Positions 46,600-57,596 of a DNA stretch of 64,000 nucleotides are shown piece by piece (position 1 is the stretch's first letter; every line of letters begins with the position of its first letter). A program made the translations under genes and the position numbers. The stretch covers positions 11,098,001 to 11,162,000 of the forward strand of contig JANJXV010000013.1 in assembly GCA_024803745.1 (NCBI GenBank). The letters run 5' to 3'. This stretch comes from Megascapheus bottae. Lineage: Eukaryota > Chordata > Mammalia > Rodentia > Geomyidae. The notes under the pieces are model-generated. The model was not told the origin of the DNA, made no database searches, and saw nothing but the letters and a program-made list of their open reading frames with translations.

Positions 46600-47135
46600 G
46601 CTGAGTTCCCATTCCCCACAAAGACATCAAAAAAACAAACAAACAAGCAGAATCAGTTATAACTGACATTGGCATTCTGAAGAATAGTAAAAGGTCTACA
46701 GCAATAACCAAATACTGAATCAAGCTTTTGGAAAAAAGGTAACCAAGGGGCCGGGAGTTTGGCCCAGTGGTAGAGTGCTTGCCTAGCATGCATGAAGGCC
46801 CAGGTTCGATTCCTCGGTACCACATACATAGAAAAAAGCCAGAAGTGGTGCTGAGGCTCAAGTGGTAGAGCTCTGGCCTTGAGAAAGTCCAAGAACAGTG
46901 CTCAGGACTTGAGCTCAAGCCCAGGACTGGCAAAAAAAAAAAAAAAAATTGGTAACCAAGAACTGGGGGTAACAGGGACTCAGAGTTACCGTTTAAAGGG
47001 TACAGACTTTCTGTTTGGCCTGATGAAATATTTCTGGAGATGTATAGTAATGGTTGTCACCAAATTGCACTCTTATGTAAAATAGCTAAAATGGTAATTT
47101 CATGCTATGTATATATTCTACAATGAAAAGGGATG
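46600..47135 (+). mobile_element. ancient L1 3' UTR fragment split by a SINE
   Basis: GGGTACAGACTTTCTGTTTGG, TTCTGGAGATGTATAGTAATGG and AGCTAAAATGGTAATTTCATG follow the 3' UTR order of old mammalian L1s. The IDL-Geo at 46748 interrupts it. Confidence 0.6.
46748..46950 (+). mobile_element. IDL-Geo SINE, little diverged, perfect target duplication
   Basis: GGGCCGGGAGTTTGGCCCAG, an intact B box GGTTCGATTCC, CCCAGGACTGGC, and a 17-A tail. GGTAACCAAG is repeated at 46738-46747 and 46951-46960. Confidence 0.96.
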
Positions 47136-47505
47136 TTTTGTGATATTTTTACTAGTCTTTGCTCTACTCCTTGACTCACTGGAGATGTTAGCTATAGTTC
47201 CACTGTGGAACCCTAGAGCCTAGTTATGGAAGTAGCAGAGCAAGACTATATTCATAAATTACTGCATACATTAGCTCCAACCTGTCTCAAGGCTATCTGG
47301 AGGAATAATGCAAGACATTTTTCTCTGCTTTAACATCTACTCACCTAGACCAGAAAAACAGCAGACAGTGTTCTGGAACATTGTAGAACCTGTAGATGAC
47401 TGAAGCAAAATATTTTGATTAAGACACAAAATATGCCCTTTCTTCCATAAGGCCAAGGAAGAAGAACTGGGAAGAGAATTTTCTTAGAAATTGAAGGTAC
47501 TCAAA

Positions 47506-47715
47506 GGAGCTGGGAGTTGGGCCTAGGGGTAGAGTGCTTGCCTAGCATACATAAAGACCTGGGTTTGATTCCTTGGTACCACATGCATAGAAAAAGCCAG
47601 AAGTAGTGCTGTGGCTCAAGTGGTAGAGCACTAGCCTTGAGGAAAGTCCAAGGCTAGTGCTCAGGCCCTGCCTGAGTTCATGCCCCAGGACTGGCCAAAA
47701 GAAAAAAAAAAAAGG
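47506..47715 (+). mobile_element. IDL-Geo SINE with target duplication
   Basis: GCTGGGAGTTGGGCCTAGG to CCCCAGGACTGGCC. Flanks AATTGAAGGTACTCAAA (47489-47505) and AATTTAAGGTACTCAAA (47716-47732). GCCTGCCT near 47669 is a small duplication in the right half. Confidence 0.95.
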
Positions 47716-47743
47716 AATTTAAGGTACTCAAAAACAATTTTAT

Positions 47744-47989
47744 GCTGTGAGCCAGTGGTTCATACCTGTAATCCTAGCTACTCAGGAGGCTGAAATCTGA
47801 GGATCATGGTTCAAAGCCAACCCAGGCACTAAAGTCTATGAAACTCTTATCTCCAATTAACCACCAGAAAACCTGAAGTGGCGCTGTAGCTCAAGTGGTA
47901 GAGGGCTAGTAGCTGAAGAGCTCAGGACAGTGCCCAGGCCCAGAATTCAAGTCCCAGGGGGAAAAAAAAAGTAAAAAAAAAAAACCAAT
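47744..47989 (+). mobile_element. B1-like/Geo SINE with target duplication
   Basis: Complete dimer beginning GCTGTGAGCCAGTGGTTC. Flanks AACAATTTTAT (47733-47743) and AACAACTTTAT (47990-48000). It lies 11 bases after the previous SINE's duplication. Confidence 0.93.
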
Positions 47990-48007
47990 AACAACTTTAT
48001 ATGTAGG

Positions 48008-48043
48008 CACATACATACACATATACACATACACATATACATA
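48008..48043. repeat. (CATACA)n-type repeat
   Basis: Alternating CACATA and TATACA units just after a SINE. Confidence 0.9.
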
Positions 48044-48811
48044 ATGGGGAAATTTAGAAACCCTTATCTAGAAACACCTCAGACTTTTACTTCAAATTTG
48101 TCTCTAGGCTCAGGGAAGTTTAAGACTGAAGGAAACCAGGCACAAGCAATACTCAAAGAATGGGAGAGGAATTTTGGTTTGCTTGTCTATTTCTTTGATT
48201 AGCTCCTTGAATTTAGAAAAGTTTATCAACCAGTTAAATACAAGCTAAAAAACAGAGACTTCAGTAACTACACATGTAAAACAATACAATCTGTGAAAAA
48301 CATTTAAAAAATCAGTAGAGAAATGGAGTATTATGGTTTTTCAACAACTGATCAACCAATCAAGCAGATAAATGAAAACTCAGAAATAACTGAAGGTTTA
48401 GAAGACAATGATTTAAAGATAGTTTCACAAAAATTATTGTGAATGTATGTTATTGGGCTCATTAAGATGTAGCTTGTGACAACATAAAGTGGGAAGTAAA
48501 GCTGCAGAGTTTTTGTATGTTATTGACAATAATTCAATATAAATTTATATATGGATAAAAATTTAGGATGCCAAATTGTCATGGTAATCACAAAAGAAAT
48601 ACCTAAATGTCTTGAAATAAATACAAAGGAAATCATTAGCAAGTCAAAACAATTTACAAGAAAATAAAATACAAATAAAGACAGTAATGAGAAAATAAGG
48701 GATTTTCAAAAGGTGTTAAAACATGGGAAACAAATATCAAATTGTAGAAGTCTTTTCTTTCTCATTAATACATTAACTGTAAATAAATTAAAATCTCCCA
48801 TCTAAGCTTCT
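48044..48811. other. AT-rich unclassified sequence
   Basis: May be decayed LINE sequence. No clear alignment. Confidence 0.4.
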
Positions 48812-49018
48812 TCTGGGTGGCTCACACCTGTAATCCTCGCTATTCAGGAGGAGTTTGAAGCCTGTGTCAGCAGGAAAGCCTGTGAGACTCTTTATCTTCA
48901 ATCAACCACCAAAAAGCTACAAGTGGAGCTGTGGCTCAAGTGGTAGAGTGCTAGCCTTGAACAAAAAAGTTCAGGGTCAGCACCTAGACATCAAGTTCAA
49001 GCCCCAGAACCAGCACAA
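48812..49018 (+). mobile_element. B1-like/Geo SINE
   Basis: GGCTCACACCTGTAATCC, GTGGCTCAAGTGGTAGAG, AGCCCCAGAACCAGCACA. Confidence 0.9.
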
Positions 49019-49742
49019 CCCCACCCCCAAATTTCTAATCTAAAAGTAATGATAGTAGAGAGGACATGTTGTTCACAAAAGTCTTATTTTTTATCCAATG
49101 ATCAAAAGGATGGAAAAGGTATCATATAATAAATTTTAACCGAAAGAAAGCTGGGATGGCCATTGAACAAAGTAAGATTTTAATAAATCAGAAACTGTTT
49201 CAAGAGACAAACAAGAAAACTATATTCTGCTAAATGGACTATTTCCTTGAGAAGGTATGATTCCAAGTACATACATAGTAAATGGCTATATGCTGTATGT
49301 ACACCAAAATATCTGTGTCAAATGTTGACAGAATCAAAAGGAGAAAATGTTCCATAATATTGAACATGTAGGAACTTCAATAGCTACTCTCAGTAAGGGA
49401 TAGAAGACCTAGATAGAAGCTCAATAAGGAAACAAAGGACTTGAACAGCATTATAAATCAATTAGAGCTGACAAAGAGATTTGCCACACTATAATAGAAT
49501 ACAAATTCTTCTTGAGTGCATATAGAACATTCTCCAAGTACATCATACTGTTAGGCCACAAAACAAGTACTGAAACAAGTTTCAAAAGAAACTTGAAAAA
49601 CTGAAAACAAACCAAGTAGCTTTTCTGGTCATGTAGGATGAAGACAGAAATCAGTAACAGGGAAACTGGGAAAATCACAAGTGTGGAATTTAAACACTCT
49701 TAAATAAACTACGGGTCATGAATAAATAAAAAAGTAATTTAG
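49019..49742. other. AT-rich unclassified sequence
   Basis: Possibly old L1 sequence. Not assignable by eye. Confidence 0.4.
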
Positions 49743-49761
49743 AAAAATACTGTGATAATTA

Positions 49762-49996
49762 GCTGGGTGTGGTAGCTCACGCCTGTAATCCTAGCTACTC
49801 AGGAGGTTGAGATCTAAGGATCACGGTTCAAAGCCAGCCTAGGCACTAAAGACCCTTATCTCCAATTAACCACTAGAAAACCGGAAGTGGCCCTCAAGTT
49901 AGTGGCTCAAGGGGTAGGGCAGTAGCCTTGATCTGAAGAGCTCAGAGACAGTGCCCAGGCCCAGAGTCCAAGCCCCACGACTAGCAAGAAATAAAA
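49762..49996 (+). mobile_element. B1-like/Geo SINE with perfect 19-bp target duplication
   Basis: GCTGGGTGTGGTAGCTCACG to AAGCCCCACGACTAGC and an A tail. AAAAATACTGTGATAATTA is repeated at 49743-49761 and 49997-50015. The right half has a small internal duplication near 49890. Confidence 0.97.
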
Positions 49997-50136
49997 AAAA
50001 ATACTGTGATAATTAAAAAACACAGCATACCTAAAATGAGATGCAGCAAAAACTGTGGTGAAAATAAAAGAAAAAAGAAAACAGGGTGATTACTACCACT
50101 CTTGAACCATGAACCGTTGCACATAAACAAATTTGA

Positions 50137-50348
50137 GGAGCCGGGAGTTTGGCCTAGTGGTTGAGTGCTTGCCTAGCATGCACAAAGACCCAGGTTCGAT
50201 TCCTCGGTACCACATACATAGATAAAAAGCCAGAAGTGGTGCTGAGGCTCAAGTGGTAGAGCTCTAGCCTTGAGAAAGTCTAAGGACAGTGCTCAGGCCC
50301 TGAGTTCAAGCCCAGGACTGGCAAAACAAAAAACAAAAAAAACCCAAA
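50137..50348 (+). mobile_element. IDL-Geo SINE, little diverged, perfect target duplication
   Basis: GCCGGGAGTTTGGCCTAG, GGTTCGATTCC, CCCAGGACTGGC, then a CAAAA tail. AAACAAATTTGA is repeated at 50125-50136 and 50349-50360. Confidence 0.96.
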
Positions 50349-50469
50349 AAACAAATTTGATTATCTAGCTACCCAGCTACTTAGGAAGAGATAGGATTGC
50401 TGTGGCAGAGTGGCCTATTGCCTGACTATATCTATCTATCCTTCTATCTATAGTATGTGTATATGTGCA

Positions 50470-50697
50470 TAACACAGCTTGAACTTACAGTCTAGGCACT
50501 GTATAATGTATAGCTTTTTTACTCAAGGCTGGTACTCTATCACCTGAGACACAGCTCTGCTTCTGACTTTTTAGTAATTAACTGGAGATGAGTCTCATAG
50601 ACTTTCCTGCCCAAGCTGGCTTTGAACTGGGATCCTCCCATCTCCTCAGATCCTTCTGAGTTGCTAAGATTACAGGTGTGAGCCACTTTCCCAGCTA
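50470..50697 (-). mobile_element. B1-like/Geo dimeric SINE
   Basis: ACACAGCTTGAACTTACAG, CACAGCTCTGCTTCTGAC, AGATTACAGGTGTGAGCC. Confidence 0.85.
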
Positions 50698-50833
50698 AAT
50701 GGCCTTAATTAATCCATATGTAGGTGGGGGTTGAAGCTATAGCATAAATGAAAGTTTTAGAAAAGCTGTGCAGTGAGAAGGGAAGTAGGTTAAGTATAAA
50801 TTCTGAGCACCAACATGCAACTAAGTCCATAAT

Positions 50834-50946
50834 GCTAGAGAGACCTGTAGCTCACACCTGTAATCCTAGCTACCCAGGAGGCTAAGATCTGAGGATCACA
50901 GTTTGAAGCCAACACAAGTGGGGGTTCATGATATTCATCTCTAGTC

Positions 50947-50999
<53 letters not shown>

Positions 51000-51090
51000 G
51001 TACAGCTGTGGCTTAACTGGTAGAACATACAAATGCTCAGGACCAGAAGTCAGACCCAGAGTTCAAGCCCCTGCCTGGCACAATAAAAAA
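50834..51090 (+). mobile_element. B1-like/Geo SINE with internal CA microsatellite
   Basis: The left half ends at CATCTCTAGTCAA. (AC)n at 50948-50996 replaces the linker. The right half resumes at GAAGTACAGCTGTGGC. Confidence 0.9.
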
Positions 51091-51235
51091 CAAAGTCAGT
51101 GATCACATAGTAAAATCAGAATTCTACTGACTTAATTATCTTAGCAAGATTACTGATCTTAGAAAGAGCAACAAGTGACCCTGACATAATTATCAAAGAA
51201 ATCTTAGGGCTTACCACTTAACTGTGTGTGTGCGT

Positions 51236-51471
51236 GTGCTGATACTACAGTTTGAACTCAGAAATCAGGGCCTGGGCATTGTTCCTGAGCTATTTTTGCC
51301 CAAGTCTGTGCTCTACTACTTGAGCCACAGTTCTACTTTTTGTTTTTCTGGTGGTTAATTGGAGATAAGTCTCATGAATTTCCCTGCCTGGGCTGTTTTT
51401 GAACTATGATCCTCACAGCTCAGCCTCCTGAGCAGCTAGCATTACATGCATTGGTAACCATCACTAGCTAA
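51236..51471 (-). mobile_element. B1-like/Geo SINE with short TG tail
   Basis: GCTGATACTACAGTTTGAAC, GAGCCACAGTTCTAC, CTCAGCCTCCTGAGCAGC. The 51223-51238 TG stretch is its tail. Confidence 0.87.
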
Positions 51472-51667
51472 TTTTTTTAAACTAGAACAACTCTGAAATA
51501 TTGCAATAAAGGATTCTGAGAGGCACATTATGGGGATTACAAAGAAGCCTTAATGTTGTATGATGATACACACCTAGAATTCCTATATTTTATGAGAAAT
51601 GTAAAAAAAAAATAAGTGAATTCATCTCTATGCAGAAGATCCTTAACACTACAAACCATTCACAGAA

Positions 51668-51888
51668 GTGGTTGGGAGTGTGGCTTAGTGGTAGAGTGCT
51701 TGCCTAGCATGTATGAAGCCCTGGGTTCAATTCCTCATTACCACATAAACAGAACAATCCAGAAGTGGTGCTGTGGCTCAAGTAGAGAGCCTTGAGTAAA
51801 AAAGCCCAGGAATAGTGCCCAGGGCCAGAATTCAAGCCCCAGGACTGGCAAAAACACACAAAGAAGCAAAAACAAAACAAAACTAAGT
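51668..51888 (+). mobile_element. IDL-Geo SINE with perfect target duplication
   Basis: TTGGGAGTGTGGCTTAGTGG to CCCCAGGACTGGC and an A-rich tail. ATTCACAGAA is repeated at 51658-51667 and 51889-51898. The right half has an internal deletion (CAAGTAGAGAGCC). Confidence 0.93.
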
Positions 51889-51898
51889 ATTCACAGAA

Positions 51899-53084
51899 CT
51901 AACCAATGGTTCAGTGCTACATAAGCCTGGATTCTCCCACAATACAGCAGAACCTAGCCACAAGTGAAGAGGGAAGCATCCTCACTGAAGAGATCTGGGC
52001 AGTCTTTGAGGAAAGAGGGAAGTCAGCTGGGCTCCGAAGAATGAATGAGGCTTTCATGAGCAGAGCATAAAGCCTATGAGGTAAGGAAGTAGGTGGGAGA
52101 TCCGGCAGCAAAGTGGGATATGAATCTAGAATGTGGGTTAAGATATCAGCTATGAGCCTTGAATGTTAAATTCACACTACTACTGCTTTAGGGAATCATT
52201 GAAAGTATGTGAAAAATGACAGAAGGAAATGAGACTGGCATCAAGAAAGAAATGCCAATTCTTTCTAATGAATCAACACAACTCTATATTATTTTGGAGT
52301 TTTTCCTCTTCCTTCAGACCATTCCTTCCTGAGGTATCCTCTCCCCTAATCTCCCTATACATACATTATACCACTTTTTTGCCACCACTGCTCTTACCAT
52401 TTGTAAACATACAATTCTCTGATTCACAAGTCCTTCACTAGGCCTGAAATTCTGAGTGAAAGCTTCCTCTATTGGCCTACAACTGCACCTCCAGCCTCCA
52501 TAGTGAATGTCCAATAACTACATTACAAGAAAAATGAGACTGGAAAGAACTATTCAGGAGGAAAATAGCTTAGCCTATTTAAGGAATCAGATAATGTAGG
52601 GCTAGAACCTAAATCCCTGCTATCTTAGCCTTTTAGATCTTGTCCAGGTTCACATAGCCATGTCAAGGTTCAAACCTAGGCTTGTCTGGTTACAAAAACA
52701 GAAAATGCATTAAGTGTTGTTAGCATACTCTTAAGCATGGAAGAAGGCAGTGAGCCATATACAGATGATTCTACTGCTTTACTTCTCTTTAAATATATAG
52801 GTCAATAAGACTCAGGCAGTGGCTCATGAACCTGCAAGCAGAATCAGCAGATTGTTTTTGTACAATCTTTTCTGGGAAAAGTCTCGCTTAAAATGATGCT
52901 TTCTCAGTCTACTTCCTCTTACATGGGATTTGTGACACATAATTGAACTAAACAAAAAAGAAAAAACCCAGAATCAAGCACCTCTGTGTACAGGCATCTA
53001 AGGCTGATGAATAGACATGCTTAATAATTCATGCCAGAATTTTTTGTTCTTCAACAGACATATAGGTCAGTATGCTGCTTTCAT
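51899..53084. other. unique sequence
   Basis: No gene or young repeat recognised. A MIR-like CACATAGCCATGTCAAGG near 52650 is too weak to call. Confidence 0.45.
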
Positions 53085-53165
53085 TTTATCTGTAGGCCCT
53101 GTACATCTTTTAACTTCTCTGAGCCCTAGTTTTCTATTTCAAAAGAATTATAATTACTTGAATAA
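53085..53165 (+). mobile_element. MIR fragment
   Basis: TTTTAACTTCTCTGAGCCC then TTCTATTTCAAAAGAATTA. Confidence 0.6.
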
Positions 53166-53215
53166 AAAAAAACCACCACCACCAAAGCTGAGTAATTATG
53201 TCTGTCATTTTCACA

Positions 53216-53350
53216 TGTTCATCACAATCATGTAGGGTTAGACCTGCTTTGTGTTAATGGGGAAACTAACTTAGAGAAGGAACATGACTTGCTCAAGTGC
53301 ACAAGAGGAGCCTAGGATTCAAATCTAGACTACCTGACTACTGCCTCCCC
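53216..53350 (-). mobile_element. MIR fragment
   Basis: ATGACTTGCTCAAGTGCACA, GGATTCAAATCTAGACTACC. Confidence 0.75.
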
Positions 53351-53439
53351 TGTACTCTTATCCCCAGACAGTTACTATAAGAACTTTATTTTTATAATAT
53401 AAAGACCAAGTTTTTAATTATAAAATATACTTTAAGAAT

Positions 53440-53515
53440 GTTGAGCCAAAGATATGGTGCAAACAAGTAACTCCTTAGCATGCACAAAGCCTTGAGTTCA
53501 GACCTTAGTACTGAA
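53440..53515 (+). mobile_element. decayed ID-like monomer
   Basis: CTCCTTAGCATGCACAAAGCC and GTTCAGACCTTAGTACTG. Confidence 0.55.
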
Positions 53516-53799
53516 AAGTCAAGCAATGTTCTTACAGAGGAAGAATTAGAACCTCATGAAAGATTTTAAGGGTGAAGAATTAATTGGCAGGAAATAGATT
53601 ACTTTTCTAAGTCTTCATTTTTCTAATACTTCAAGAATTTTCAGTTTAAGTGAGAAAAAAGGAAAATAAAAATGTGGGCAAAAAGACTGAATGGGCATTC
53701 TCCAAAGATACACAGTGGCCACCATGGCTGAGCTGCTCAACCTCAGAACCACATGTAGTAACCACTCTACAAAGTAGGATGACTAGAACTAAAACTAAA

Positions 53800-54430
53800 T
53801 AAATAATATCAAGTGTTAGTAAAGATGTTGAGAAATTAGACACCTACCACCCCACATCACACATACTGCTGGTAGGAATGTAAAACATGCAGTGAGTGGA
53901 AAAGACTTGGCAGTTCCTCAAAAGGTTCAAAAGTTCCTGTGTTACCCAGCAATTCTACTACCACGTGTACATTCATGAGAACTGCAAATGTAACTAAAAT
54001 CTTTACTTGGCAACATTATTCAGAATAGCCAAAAAGTGAAACAATGTCACTGCCTATCAACTGATAACAAATGTGATTATCTTTGTGATACAATGATCAC
54101 AAAAACACTGATGCATGTTACAGCACAGATGTCTTGAAAACAAAATGCTAAGTGAAAAAAGGTAGTGACCATGACCATTCATTCTATGATTCTACTTATA
54201 GGAAATGTCCAAAACAGGCAAATGAGAAAGTACACTAGTAGCCACCTGGAGCTAGAGTGGGGCTGGTTGTGGTGATCTGGGGGTAGTTTTTTTGGAGGTT
54301 GATAAAAGGCTTCTAAAACTGTTTATGGTAATGGATTGGCCAATCTGTGAAAATACTAAAACCACTGAATTCTTAAAATGAGTATGTACACGGTATATGA
54401 GTACCTCAAAACAACTTATTTTAAAAATAA
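53800..54430 (+). mobile_element. ancient L1 ORF2 end and 3' UTR
   Basis: ACTGCTGGTAGGAATGTAAA, CCCAGCAATTCTACTACC, AGAATAGCCAAAAAGTG, GCTAAGTGAAAAAAGG, TGGTTGTGGTGATCTGGG, GAGTATGTACACGGTATATG are in exact L1 order. Many stops and indels; non-coding fossil. Confidence 0.85.
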
Positions 54431-54949
54431 AACACAACATGAACAATATCTACAATACCCCAAATGGATTTTTCTTATTACCAGCAGATAGTAGAATTAT
54501 ATAATTTTGCAGAATTACAACACAATCTCCGAATATAAATCAGAGATAAGTTTAAATTAGTTTTAATTTGTGGTCCTAAATATGAAACATTGATAGATAC
54601 AATGCTGTTTCAGAAAGAAAATGTCTGGAGATTGATCCACACATTAATCACCTTTAATCCACTCACTAAAGAAGCCTAAGAATCATTCTTATTTTCTTCT
54701 TCATTCGTCATTCACATCAAGTTCATTAGCAGCAGGAAGCCCTACTTGTAAGCTCCACAAGGGTAGGTGCTTAGACAGTACCTGGCACATAAAAAAGGCC
54801 TATTTAATATTTGTTTTTAAGTAAGTTCCTGCTCTACTAGGAATTGGAACCTTTAAAAAGAAAAAAAAACCTTAAATCTCACTTGGTAATCTGTGTGTAT
54901 AAAAGTCATATTTAAGATACAAATAGATTTGATTATCTATGTATGTATG

Positions 54950-54982
<33 letters not shown>

Positions 54983-55079
54983 CTTAAATGTAGATGATAG
55001 CAGCTTCATTTGCCATTCCAGTTGTTAAAACATAGTAAGGCTAAATTCTCAAAGGGACACAATTATATGCTATGCTGTT
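54431..55079. other. AT-rich sequence before the EMSY 3' end
   Basis: Contains a possible MIR tail (ACAGTACCTGGCACATAAA, near 54775) and an ATCT repeat. Nothing else. Confidence 0.5.
54936..54983. repeat. (ATGT)n/(ATCT)n tetranucleotide repeat
   Basis: About three GTAT units then eight ATCT units. Confidence 0.96.
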
Positions 55080-55098
55080 AGAATATGTGGAACATAAC

Positions 55099-55104
55099 TT
55101 TATT
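55099..55104 (-). promoter_or_regulatory. candidate EMSY polyadenylation signal (AATAAA), distal
   Basis: Canonical AATAAA on the minus strand, followed by TG- and T-containing sequence that could serve as a downstream element. Another minus-strand AATAAA at 55530-55535 could give a shorter transcript. Confidence 0.35.
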
Positions 55105-55146
55105 CAAGTTTGCTCTTTACTTGATCCATGGATATCTAAAAGATAC

Positions 55147-55152
55147 TTTATT
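55147..55152 (-). promoter_or_regulatory. candidate EMSY polyadenylation signal (AATAAA)
   Basis: Canonical AATAAA on the minus strand, about 1.8 kb after the EMSY stop. A second one lies 48 bases further on. Which is used cannot be told from sequence. Confidence 0.35.
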
Positions 55153-56612
55153 GTATAAAAACTTACATCTGTAAATAATGGATCAACTGTAACAGAGGGC
55201 TTAACCTGGAATACATGGAAAAGCTAAGGGGACCACAAACTCCTAAAATTGTATGCAAAATCTAACATGTATATTGGCATTTGTATATTTTTGGTGAGAG
55301 AGTTCATAGTTAAATCAGGTTTTCAAAGTCTATGACCCGAGAGAAGTTAAAAAATTATTTAACTAGAAAGAGTCACAAAGCTTTTTTAAAACATAAGTTT
55401 GTATAATAAATGATATCCAACAGCTCCATCTATGGGTAAGTCATTATCACTTAGGAGAAATACTGACAACTACAGAGACCAGAATATCTTATGCCTGCGT
55501 TGAGATCATCAGTATCTCTCTAGTGTGCATTTATTAACTACAGTATCACAGCTTCATTCCCCACATGTAGATGCAAAAACCAGGAGTCTGTTGATGAATT
55601 CTACTTACAGTACTTCAGCACCAAAAAATTGGGCAGTTATGCTGATATATGTATATACAGTTCAACATTTGTCAGTCTTAAAATGCTTATTTATAGTGAA
55701 ATCTATATAAAACCGTTAAAAACTTTCTATTTACATTTTTTAAAAATGAAAAGTATAGTTTCCTTTGCCACAATTTGTCAAAACTGACTCTGACTCTCCC
55801 ACCCCTTATTCCTCACGGTGTCAGACAGCAATCACAAGACCAAAACATATTGCTTACACAGCATCCTAAAAAAGTAAAATGCTTAAAAGCATTTAGAATT
55901 TGTGAGTAAACTTTTTCTACATTTCAAAGGGGCTTAAACAAAAATGTATGCTATTTGCAAAGTCTCAGCCCAACATGAATGTGCAATTTCAACATTAACA
56001 AAATGAATGAGCAATTCATTTTCCTTATATAAAACTGAGTATTTCCTTTAGGCCAGAAAATGTTTCTTTTCCTCTGTTTCTCAATGAAACATTTTCTAGT
56101 AAGTTTTTCTCAAAATGGGAGTGGGGAAGGTGGAAAGAGTAGGCAATCCTGGTTGGCAAGAAATGTAATACAGCCTGCTTTGAAATGTTTACATTAAATA
56201 AATACAAGGCAAGTGTGCTGCCTAGCACACAAAGGAACAACACAATAAATTAGCATACAATCCAGAATGTACAAGCCACCCAAAAAGCACTTTTCACTGG
56301 TTGAAGATCTGATTCCTATCACCCAGTAAGGATTCTTTAATGCTAGTATTTTCCTAAATATTTATATAAACTATGAACTGAGCAAATGCAAAATGTTAAC
56401 CAATTCAACACTCCCAAGGATTTCCAAAAACATACAAGATTTAAAAAAAATTGTTCCTTGACACATCATTTCAAAATACAAACTATTCACATTTTCCTTC
56501 TTCTTATGCAGTATTTTGATAGTATTTTGCTCAGTGGAAATCAGCTGACAAACATTCACAGGAAAAGTCTTTCCACAGCAAACCCAAACATTTCTATTGG
56601 CCACGGTCCAAC

Positions 56613-56694
56613 AGAGAAAGAATACCTGGTCTTAAGTCTCTGTAGATGTACATAGAGAAAGAATACCTGGTCTTAAGTCTCTGTAGATGTACAT
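56613..56694. repeat. perfect 41-bp tandem duplication in EMSY 3' UTR
   Basis: Copy 1 (56613-56653) and copy 2 (56654-56694) are identical, starting with AGAGAAAGAATACC and ending in GATGTACAT. The perfect identity suggests a recent event in this lineage. Confidence 0.95.
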
Positions 56695-56925
56695 CTTTTT
56701 CATTTCTTTCTTTTTGCCTTTTTTTTTTTTTTTAAGGTACATTCCCCAGTGAATTTTAGCTTGCTAAAATGTTGCTCTGGCAACACAATCTTGCTGAAAC
56801 ACTGCAGTTTCAAGGTCCACAGCTTAAGGATGGGCAAAGTGCTTTTTTATAGACATCAAAATACAAGAGTTTCCCTGGACACTTGTAACCCAGCAGGTTT
56901 TAAAGTGCATTCCTGTGTCCAAATG

Positions 56926-57120
56926 CTAGGGCCGATCCACAGAGCTCTGAGAGGGGCTGGGGTCGGCTCCATCCTCGGTGCCGCTGTCTACATCCTGATC
57001 CATTGCTGTCTCATCCTCATCCAGCTGCTGACTGGTGAAGTTGTTTAGCTCAAGAAGCCCACTGGGCTCCACGACCACATTGGAGCCGGAGTGACAAGGA
57101 ATAGCGTACTGGGGAATGGC
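56926..57120 (-). CDS. EMSY: EMSY, last coding exon with stop codon
   Basis: This terminal coding exon of EMSY has 64 codons plus a TAG stop at 56926-56928. On the minus strand it follows the acceptor CTCTTCTAG. Translation begins AIPQYAIPCHSGSNVVVEPS and continues with GLLELNNFTSQQLDEDETAM, then an acidic Ser/Asp/Glu-rich end closing in DPSPSQSSVDRP. The conserved hydrophobic opening followed by a highly acidic tail matches human EMSY. The last residues differ (human ends in AERS as I recall), which is normal divergence. Phase 0 at the acceptor agrees with the donor at 61068. The exon is too short to stand out as a long open frame and overlaps an unrelated frame on the other strand. Confidence 0.94.
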   Translation of the reverse strand, partial: AIPQYAIPCHSGSNVVVEPSGLLELNNFTSQQLDEDETAMDQDVDSGTEDGADPSPSQSSVDRP

Positions 57121-57214
57121 CTAGAAGAGAAGATATGGGAGAGAATCTTTATGGTTTGAAAAGGTAACATGAGGATTTCCCCAGCAAGGGGGGAAAAAAA
57201 GAATTAAATTAACA

Positions 57215-57425
57215 TCTACTGGTCATCCACTATATGCCAGGCACTTGGCTATAGGCTTTCATATATGATATCCTCCTACCACCTTGTGACAGCCCTATAG
57301 GAAATTATTATGATTTTACAAATGAGGGAACTGAGAGGTTGACACTCAATGTCATAAACCTGACAGGATTAATGCTAGGATTCAAATCCAAGTCTTCTAC
57401 ACCTCAAAGTGACCTTTGTACGGTT
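57215..57425 (-). mobile_element. MIR SINE remnant in EMSY intron
   Basis: Reads in order like the reverse of MIR: CACTATATGCCAGGCAC, a segment ending CCCTATAGGAAATTATTAT, then ACAAATGAGGGAACTGAGAGG and GGATTCAAATCC. This is a mammal-wide ancient SINE and one of the best preserved MIRs here. Confidence 0.85.
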
Positions 57426-57596
57426 TTATGGCACTTTTTTTCCTTATAAAGAAGCCTAAAGTCTATTGTCAAACTCAGGATACAGACTTTAAAAAATACT
57501 GTCACCTAATCACTATGTGAATTAAGTCAGATTTTGCTCTTTATTATATACAAAATATTAATTTTCTAACACTATAATATATTTTAAGCATTCTTT

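Larger units (their letters stand above)
55080..56925 (-). other. EMSY: EMSY 3' untranslated region (3' limit approximate)
   Basis: This is the AT-rich sequence directly downstream of the EMSY stop. It lacks the SINEs that crowd the neighbouring intergenic DNA, which suggests constraint. It contains a 17-T run (minus-strand A run) near 56718, a perfect 41-bp tandem duplication, and several minus-strand AATAAA hexamers. The left limit is set by the most distal plausible signals near 55.1 kb and is a guess. No cDNA evidence is available here. Confidence 0.6.
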
